DNA from: Trichobilharzia szidati
Taxonomy: Eukaryota > Platyhelminthes > Trematoda > Strigeidida > Schistosomatidae
DNA: 64,000 nt
Reading direction: 5' to 3'
Assembly (NCBI GenBank): GCA_944472155.2
Contig: OX235272.1
Coordinates: forward strand, 79,800,020 to 79,864,019
In this document: positions 57,142-64,000 of the stretch, in pieces
Layout of the letters: each line of letters opens with the position of its first letter
How positions within the stretch are numbered: the first letter of the stretch is position 1
Made by a program: the position numbers and the translations under genes
The notes under the pieces: generated by a model
The model's database searches: none
Seen by the model: only the letters and a program-made list of their open reading frames with translations
Told to the model about the DNA's origin: nothing

Positions 57142-57424
57142 TCAACCAATTCTCACGAATTTATTCAAATTGCGTTTCTCTGTAAAACAAGAGGGCGAAG
57201 AAGAACAGTTAACACTGTCGACTTTCTCGTCCGATGGTGAAATACATCATCAGTCAGTTGTCTGACACTTACCATTGCTGAGTGGAGAGGCGAGAACCTC
57301 GGTGGAATACATCGCGAAGAGAAGTAGGATTGAGAAGAGCAACTGGAAGCATACTCGAACATAGCTCACCTGAAACACTCAATCTCACTCATTAGATCAC
57401 CACACATACCTGATGATTCGGCAT
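57142..57424 (-). CDS. FMRFamide precursor-like gene E (predicted NLNKFVRI-NH2)
   Basis: Exon 1 (57424-57410) codes MPNHQ. An upstream ATG matching gene B's first Met is followed by an in-frame TGA, so the second ATG must be used. Intron 1 is 40 nt. Exon 2 (57369-57273) encodes the common signal peptide ending EVLA-SPLSN. Intron 2 is 93 nt, shorter than the 117 nt of the sister genes. Exon 3 (57179-57142) begins AG instead of TG, so the junction residue is Glu, and codes E-KR-NLNKFVRI-G and TGA. The predicted amidated octapeptide is NLNKFVRIamide; monobasic cleavage at Lys would give FVRIamide. The RIamide ending recalls the molluscan EFLRIamide. Class II promoter TATATAA at 57477-57483; AATAAA at 57021-57026. 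The exon has the same 38-nt length as in the other genes. Confidence 0.85.
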
Positions 57425-57476
57425 CTCGGATGATCAAAATGGCTGCATACACAAAGTAGCATGCATATCAACTGAC

Positions 57477-57483
57477 TTATATA
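57477..57483 (-). promoter_or_regulatory. Class II TATA box, gene E
   Basis: TATATAA in TCTGTATATAAGTCAG on the minus strand, 53 bases before the ATG used. Confidence 0.65.
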
Positions 57484-58241
57484 CAGAATTCATGGAAGGG
57501 GGCACATTGGTTGACGTTAACAAACAGATATCACGATTTGTTCTCAGGAATACTCTCATCTTCTTCTGATGTAGGTCAACTTGTGGTAATGCATATGGTG
57601 AGATAATAAATATCTTCTGAAATGATGAGAAAGCTTGTCCTGACATGTTACAATATACGAATTTCACACACTCGTTAACGTGTGATATGAAGAAAGAATT
57701 TCCGTCTCTTCTATGGGAATAGCTTACTCTAGTGATGGAACAGTGAGACTTGTGAAACTTTGCATGGCAATCATTTTATACAAGGTGCATCAGTTTTCCA
57801 GGTATCTGGGTGAAAGCGCTATCTAATGTGACAAAGCGATTCTTTTGAGAATGTGCAAGGAATCAAGTGAATTCACGAAAATATTCTGAGACGACATTCT
57901 CATTATTTTAGATTGATTAGTCATATAAGCATGAAGTATATGAGAATGCTTTGCAGTGGAGCTCGTGAGACAAATAACATCGATTGAGGAGTGGTCCGGC
58001 TTCGCAATGTAAGCGTGCCAACAATGTTTTGTGGGTGTATACAACTGGCCAACGAATTCATGTGACACAGAAACAGGCTGACGTGACTGCAAGCTTCTTT
58101 CTAATAAGTTGTCTCATTTCACCTTCCACATACTTTTCATTTGCATCAATCCATGTGAAATGTAAACAGGTGAGAACAAGCATGAACACAACGACTACGA
58201 CGATCACTACTGTAAGGCCAGAACACCATAGTACTTGTTAA
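57484..58241. repeat. Third copy of the class II upstream block and open frame
   Basis: Same orientation as 35938-36700. The plus-strand frame at 57984-58241 corresponds to 36480 onward but ends early at a stop after HHSTC. Divergence is higher than between the two inverted arms. Confidence 0.7.
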
Positions 58242-58459
58242 CAGGAATGTATATTTTGTGTGGCTACACACTTTCGTGGTCAACTGGAGCTCTTCAGAAT
58301 TTGATTCCGTTAGCAACACATCTTATCAGGTTTTCACTTGTGCTTCTTAATACGACCTGGTTCGTCCTTGTACGTGTTAAGCGTTTTGGCACATTGTGGA
58401 ACGTGAGAACGTGGATATACTATAGTATTATAATCGGAGTTATATTTAGTACACTCTAA

Positions 58460-60900
58460 TGTCTTGATATCTATGTTTGGAAAGTCCTACCGCAATAATA
58501 ATATGCTGACCTTCGTGGACGTATTGCTGTTGCTCGTTTTTGAACTCATTTTTGCAGAGTTTTTCAGGCGATGAAGATGATATGGTTACAAATACCATAG
58601 TTCGTATAGATTTGGTGAAACTGTCTCAGTATTTTATTGTTAGAGAGTGACTGAGTATAAAGATGACTAACACATTCAACGGATGATGACAGAACGACTG
58701 GTATTGCTTAGTAGTTAAATTTCCCCTGACCCAAAGAGTAAATTTAGAACCCCCACTCGTTAACGAAGGATACTTATATTACTGCAACAAGGAAAGTTAA
58801 CTGTCACAGAAGACTGTGTGAAAACAGTATCAACCAGTTGTACAGTAGCAGAATTTAAGAAAATAACTAACATAAATTAACCAGTAAGACAGGTAAGTAG
58901 CTTTTCCTTACCACCAACTGGAATATGGTTGGCTGCAATGTCATTTGACAAAGGTCATACATTGTTATTTAGTTGATTGACAGACAAGATAGATTGCGAG
59001 TCATATTTGACTAACGATCAATAGACACAACAAAATATATCCGATTGGCAACCAAAGCAGATATCATATGACTGCATTTCATTTATGCTGTGTATTCCAC
59101 TTCAGGTTTGTATGGCTGTATTATAGGCATTGTGAGTTGAATCTTGCTAAGCATATATTTGTACCAACTAAGAAAAGAATTTAGAACAACTTTGGGAAAC
59201 GGTGATTACACTAAATATGTATGTTAATATATTGAGCGAACAAATATATTATGTGCATAAGTCAGAGGGGAAGAAACAATATCACGAATTATTTACTGGC
59301 AGCAAACTGAGAAAGATTTATTTAGCAGATAGGTGAATCGTCTGATTGTGGTATTGGCTTTGACTTCACTTGGCAAGAAATTCGATATTTGCCTAAACTT
59401 AGTTGCAGAGATGTCGGAACGAGACTTCTTCTGACAAAGAATATGACTTGGAGAAGACCATTTGCTACACAATTTATATGTTAAAGAAGTGAAGTGAAGG
59501 TTGTTGTTAGGAAAGTATACTATTCCCCTGAGTATTTTTAATAGGAGAATGAGGTTAGGTCATTGATGCCTTAGCCAAAGAGGTCCAAGATTTGTGCAAC
59601 GATAGTTGTAGGACACTTCTAGACTTGTTCCTAAAATTCTACTTGTGAATCACCTCTGAACACTTTCAATCTTTAGTTTGTCCTTAATAAACGCACTACA
59701 TAGGATAAATGGGCGGTGTTCAGTGCGTGCGTTTTATACAGCAGCATTTTAGATTCTTGGGTTTGAAAGTTATGTAATATAAATTCTGAGAATCTTCTGG
59801 CCTTAGACACCTGGTTGGTAACAGTGAGGAAATTTAAAATCAGCACAGTAATGGAGCCCGATGTCAAGTATATGAGGGGAAAATGGTGGTAGGCTTGTCG
59901 TGTTAAAAGTTGTCGGCTTAAAAATTAAAAGACAACATCCAATGTTAGTGGTGAATACTGTAGGTTAGTAATTTTGGGAAATTGACAGTTGGTATTCATA
60001 AAGACAGTGAACCATCTCAAGTCGCATTGGTAAAAACACTTATTCAGTCCTAAAATATTGTACGTTAGGAAGTAAATCAAGTGGCTCGCGTGGGTGAAAT
60101 ATTCACATGTATACATTTAGTTGTGGATGACTTTGCTGCGGAACGACTTAGTAGTTAAAAGTGGTGACTTCTGAAGCAGGAAGCTTAATTCGCCAAAAGT
60201 TGCCACAGTGCTTCATTTTGTATGGTCTCCGTCCAAAGGAATGCAATGCTTTAGTCCGAAAACAAACCTTCATCAACGTTGGTAACACAAGTCAAACTCA
60301 GCCATTGCTGGTAGGAATGAAGATACTTCAAATGCCTTCAGTTCCATTGGTTTTAAGTCTGACAAAGTTAAAAATCATAATCGAGGGGAAGTAGGCCGTG
60401 AAACTGATGGCTTCTTTGATGGGAGGTGAGTTACTGGGACACATCATCATTTCAGTACATGTTACTAGGGTAGTCACACCAATTTAGAATATTCAGTATT
60501 CAGAAAACACAACCACGTCAGGAGACCCGCCTGAGGTAGAGGCCCTTCACATAATTTGGAAGTAAACAATTCCTAGTGGGGCAGCAGATAAATATCTACT
60601 CAACTAGAATGAAATAAGTCCTGGAGTTTGTCTTTGTTATTTGTTATTCCTGACATTAGAAACCTATGTGATATGTATAATGCAACCTGAGACTAATGCG
60701 TTGAACTAATGCGCACATATAATATGTATCGAATTTCAACAATTTTAGCTGCAAAGGTTTTACTTACCTAACCGACGGCCAACGACCATGACAGATGTCA
60801 ACGCAATGTTCGAAATTCTTAATGTGACCTTGGGAAGGAAATGAGTGGTGAAATTCATGAAGAAATTGTTAGTAGTTCTTTTCATTTGTTCATTTTTATT
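58460..60900. other. Intergenic or 5' region of the RFWD3-like gene
   Basis: No repeat ends and no certain exon. Earlier exons of the RFWD3-like gene should lie here. A 77-codon frame at 60161-60394 and an ATG at about 60787 are candidates, but neither has convincing splice sites or family similarity. Confidence 0.35.
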
Positions 60901-60904
60901 TTAG

Positions 60905-62979
60905 ATATCTGTTTCTGACTCAAATGACGAGGATTCTGATGAACAAGTACTTCGCTTATAATTATGCTCCACCATTGAAATCTAGAGTGACTCTGAAAGT
61001 GAATTTGCTAGTGATACCAAATTAGAAAAACCAAAGGAAAATACTGAAACTCATGAGGAATCATTCGGTGAAGACACTGAAGTAGGTCTGTTAGATTTTT
61101 AAACCTGTATCTTAGACTTGTTCCATATGTTTTGAATTATGGACATCTTCAGGTCCGCACAAGGTTTGTTGTCTTCGCTGTGGACATCTTTTTGGTTATT
61201 CGTATGTCAAATGAACTTATTATAATATTTAATCGTAGGTGTGTTATGAAGTGGTTCAAATCCGTTGGTAAAAATTCGAAGTGTCCCCAATGCAATGCGA
61301 AGGCCAGCCGACATGATGTTCGAGTATTATATTGTAGAAATCTGAAGGTAATTGGTTGTTAAACTGAAATTTACATTAACGTGGTCAGACGCCAGTGAGG
61401 TGTCACAGGTTTTATAATATAACTTCATGATTTTATTAAAACGCTTATTGGTAATGTCATGGTCGAAAAAATTTTCATTTCACTATATTTTTGAGTATTA
61501 TTATTTATAGCCTGAATAGTGATTCCTTCCAATCCCCTTGTGAGAGTCTCTGCTGCTCTAACACTTTATTTAGTCATATCTATTTTAGTAAGTTCACCTG
61601 TTACAAGGATAGTCACGTGGAGTATGCAGATGATATACTCCTACGTAGAGACACTGGCGAATTGTTGAATTTTCTTAGCACCTTGAGCGAAAAACTAACT
61701 TTCTTGGTATGCGGTTCGCCTTTGTGAAATTTAAAATGACCTGAAGGACTGGTCTTCACTGATTCTTAGTGTAATAGTAGGAAAGTGAAATTATTGGGCG
61801 CATTGACCACTTCACTTATTTCGAAAGTTACACCAACCCTAATGGAGTGATTGCTGACGAAGTTTTATTACGTTACAAAAAGACTCTTTCAGCACTTACC
61901 GACTTGTGTTATCCTTAGTGCGACTGCAATACCTAGCTATGCATATATACTTTGCGACAGTTCACCCTGTCATTTACTGCTTTAAGTTTTGGTTGTTTAA
62001 AGTGTAAGATATGAAAAGGCTAGTACTTTCCGATGATAGGTGTTTGTTCTCACTTTTTAGGTGTTCAAATATGGTCATTAGTAATGAAATCCAGGGGAGT
62101 TTTAGGTATGAAGGGAAAGTCACACGATGACGTGAATTTGCATCGATTAAAATGTTTAGGACACGCGTCACCCATGTCGATCCATCGCCTTCCTCGCCAA
62201 GCAATTTTAGCCGGCATAGGACTAGTTTAAAAAAGAGTTACGGATGGTCAAACTAAAAAAAGTACACTAATCCATGAAGTCGTTGACAGTAGGTTTGAGC
62301 CAAGTAGGATGGTGTGACCTGCCTGATTATTGCTATCGAAATGCTATGAACCAATTATTAAGGATTGTTAACGTGGCTAAAGATCGTTCTCAGTGGCTCA
62401 GATGCATTCACTCCAAGATGCATTAAATCCTCAGTGTTCTTCATGTAATTATTCTTCCCACACGCTTTCAGTTACTGCAGTTTCATTACATTTCTTCTCT
62501 ACTTATGTATGTGCTTTTACGAATTGTTACAAATTAAACTTCTACACTTTTGTGTAAAGTTCTACGTTGAAAATTCAGTTCAGATGGTTATGATATATAC
62601 TGTAATCATACATGTAGCACATAACCCTCATTTGACCTAGCAAATAACCATAAATTCATACACTATCCTATTTCTATTCACCCATGATATACTTTTAATG
62701 TGTAAGCTTTTGTTTTTATTTTACTATGATTAAACTGTGTGGGATAAATTAGGTGTTAGATACAACTGATAGAGACAGAGCTTTAGCTGAACTTGATCGT
62801 GAAAGGAAAGCGCGACAGAAAGCAGAGCAAGAAGCCGCTGAATTTAAAGCAAGATATGAACTTATATATGCAGAATTACTCCAGCTTCGAGATGAACTTC
62901 AGTCTACACGAGGATTTCCAAAAACTCAGGCAGCTCGTTTTCCAAATACTGGAGATCTATCAAATTATCAAGCTTCGAG
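60905..62979 (+). CDS. RFWD3: RFWD3-like E3 ubiquitin ligase, internal exons (5' and 3' ends not seen)
   Basis: Five exons join in phase: 60905-60946 and 60986-61081 (acidic, SDSNDEDSDEQ and SDSESEFASD), 61116-61201 and 61239-61347 (RING finger), 62753-62979 (coiled coil). Three introns are 39, 34 and 37 nt; the fourth is 1.4 kb and holds a LINE relic. The RING reads TCSICFELWTSSG, then LRCGHLFGYSC and KCPQCNAKA, followed by VRVLYCRNLKV and VLDTTDRDRALAEL. That order and the RCGHLFGY signature are characteristic of RFWD3, a RING-WD40 ligase acting on RPA and in interstrand crosslink repair. Without the 39-nt intron the second exon would contain two stops. The WD40 part must lie beyond the window, and the first exons were not identified. 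This is the only ordinary cellular gene seen here. Confidence 0.82.
61480..62480 (+). mobile_element. LINE relic inside the RFWD3-like intron
   Basis: Broken frames on the plus strand: VEYADDILLRRDTGELLNFL (near 61617-61680), a GRIDHFTYFES-like stretch, then VNLHRLKCLGHA, HRLPRQAILAGIG, TDGQTK and DRSQWLRCIHS up to about 62425. The same family as the relics in the KK introns. Internal deletions and stops. Confidence 0.7.
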
Positions 62980-64000
62980 GTAAGTGAATTTTTTGAAAAT
63001 CTCTGGAAGTTCATAGGCCTTAGTGTTGATAGTGGTCCACTGATATGTGCTTCTCAGATTAGGATACCACATCAGTTTTTTATGTTTTTTTTCGCTTTCC
63101 TACAGTCTACATTTAAAAAAGATGGTGTTAGGTAGCCTAGTTATATTTACTTCAGTTAATGAAGTTAGGGTTGTCAGTCTTAAGTATATCTGAGATTCCC
63201 TTGTGGTTATCAGAAAATAAGAGGCTTCAGGTCACAACACTAAAGTATGCAGTTGAAGGGTAAGTCATAACAGTATTGAAGTCACTTTCATCCCTAGATT
63301 TATTAAATATGAAAATTTAATGTGACTGGTAGTTCGTTTTAAACCCTTTACGTTTGTTTACTTAAGTTCAGTTACCCGGAACATATTTTTCCTGTACCCG
63401 ACCAAGAGCCACACTTACCGTGTGACGGCTGATGATACTACTCAGTTGTCCAGGCTGAAGTGAGTGGAATGGGACTCGGACCCGTGACTCGTCAGCTGAA
63501 AACTGAATGCTTAAGCCAATGGGCCACATCACTGTACGCCACACAAATGACATGACAACGGCATAGAGAGAAAAAAAACTTAAATAAAATAACAATTATT
63601 TGGCAGACAGCAGACATTCTCATTCATTACATCCAAAATGACATGCTATTTCCTATTACTTTTGATAGGAAAACAAACAAAGAAGTTGTGGCATAATTGT
63701 CACTGGTTCCGACTATGAGTTGTATGTGTTGTCTAAAGCTATTGAGTCACATGGTCCGTTAGGTTGCGCTTAGAAAGTTGAGCACCAACAGATACCAACC
63801 TGAAACAACTCTTCTTTATTCTAAACACTCCCGTCGACGACAAACAACGGGATTACATTCATACGGCGTCTAGTTCACCAAAACCAGTGTTTTCTGGTAG
63901 TAAATGACTTCATCTTGTGCATACATGCACTGTCAGCATGACACAACCACGTTATTGAAGTAATCTTACAGAGACAGTGGTCAAAAGCACAGAATTACAA
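62980..64000. other. Intron sequence of the RFWD3-like gene with a tRNA-like SINE
   Basis: No exon recognised. On the minus strand, about 63540-63400 has TGGCTTAAGC and GGGTCCGAGTCCC as A- and B-box-like motifs, a tRNA-derived SINE relic. The last 250 bases are unassigned. Confidence 0.45.

Overview
The window looks like a repeat-rich, AT-rich trematode genome, most likely a blood fluke of the genus Schistosoma. The reasons are very small introns (34-40 nt), a Penelope-like element, Ty3/gypsy gag-pol relics, CR1-like and RTE-like LINEs, tRNA-derived SINEs carrying a hammerhead-ribozyme-like core (the SM-alpha type), and a cystine-knot gene resembling the schistosome KK7 family. The species cannot be fixed from the sequence alone. 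One 100-N gap lies at 3018-3117.

Main result: five tiny three-exon genes (29.9-30.2, 35.6-35.9, 42.8-43.1, 52.3-52.6 and 57.1-57.4 kb), plus the promoter of a sixth that runs into the gap at 3.0 kb. Each has a 15-nt first coding exon (39 nt if an upstream ATG is used in one copy), a 40-nt intron, a 97-nt signal-peptide exon, an intron of about 100-120 nt, and a 38-nt last coding exon. The phases match in all five. The last exon encodes a basic cleavage site, one short peptide, a glycine amide donor and a stop. The predicted amidated peptides are FMRF-NH2, YLRF-NH2, GDTLFRF-NH2, FLRF-NH2 and NLNKFVRI-NH2. Signal exons are nearly identical while the peptide exon differs in every gene. FMRFamide, FLRFamide, GDPFLRFamide-like and -RIamide peptides are the classical products of the snail FMRFamide gene, so a parasite mimic of host snail neuropeptides is an attractive hypothesis.

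Layout: 0-3 kb, a Penelope fragment and a gypsy gag fragment in the left arm of a 3-kb inverted duplication (right arm 35.9-38.9 kb). 3-19 kb, a tandem cluster of cystine-knot (KK7-like) genes and relics on the minus strand. It includes one complete two-exon gene at 9.66-10.24 kb, alternating with three copies of an unrecognised plus-strand terminal exon (4.4, 11.9, 14.1 kb), all broken up by LINE relics and by a direct duplication of about 2.7 kb. 19-22.4 kb, sparse sequence with one perfect 22-bp hairpin. 22.4-28 kb, a gypsy relic and a near full-length LINE whose insertion site can be read by comparison with two empty paralogous sites. 28-44 kb, neuropeptide genes A, B and C in duplicated blocks with another gypsy/Penelope relic. 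44-51 kb, SINEs and a degraded RTE LINE. 51-58 kb, neuropeptide genes D and E. 58-64 kb, the 5' part of a single-copy-type gene, an RFWD3-like RING E3 ligase, on the plus strand.

The KK7-like cystine-knot proteins and the FMRFamide-like peptides share a theme: small secreted, predicted neuroactive products, signal exon separate from a variable mature exon, phase-1 junction, compact TATA promoters and local duplication. I infer a fast-evolving cluster of secreted effectors, perhaps acting on the snail host. Expression and processing cannot be judged from DNA alone.
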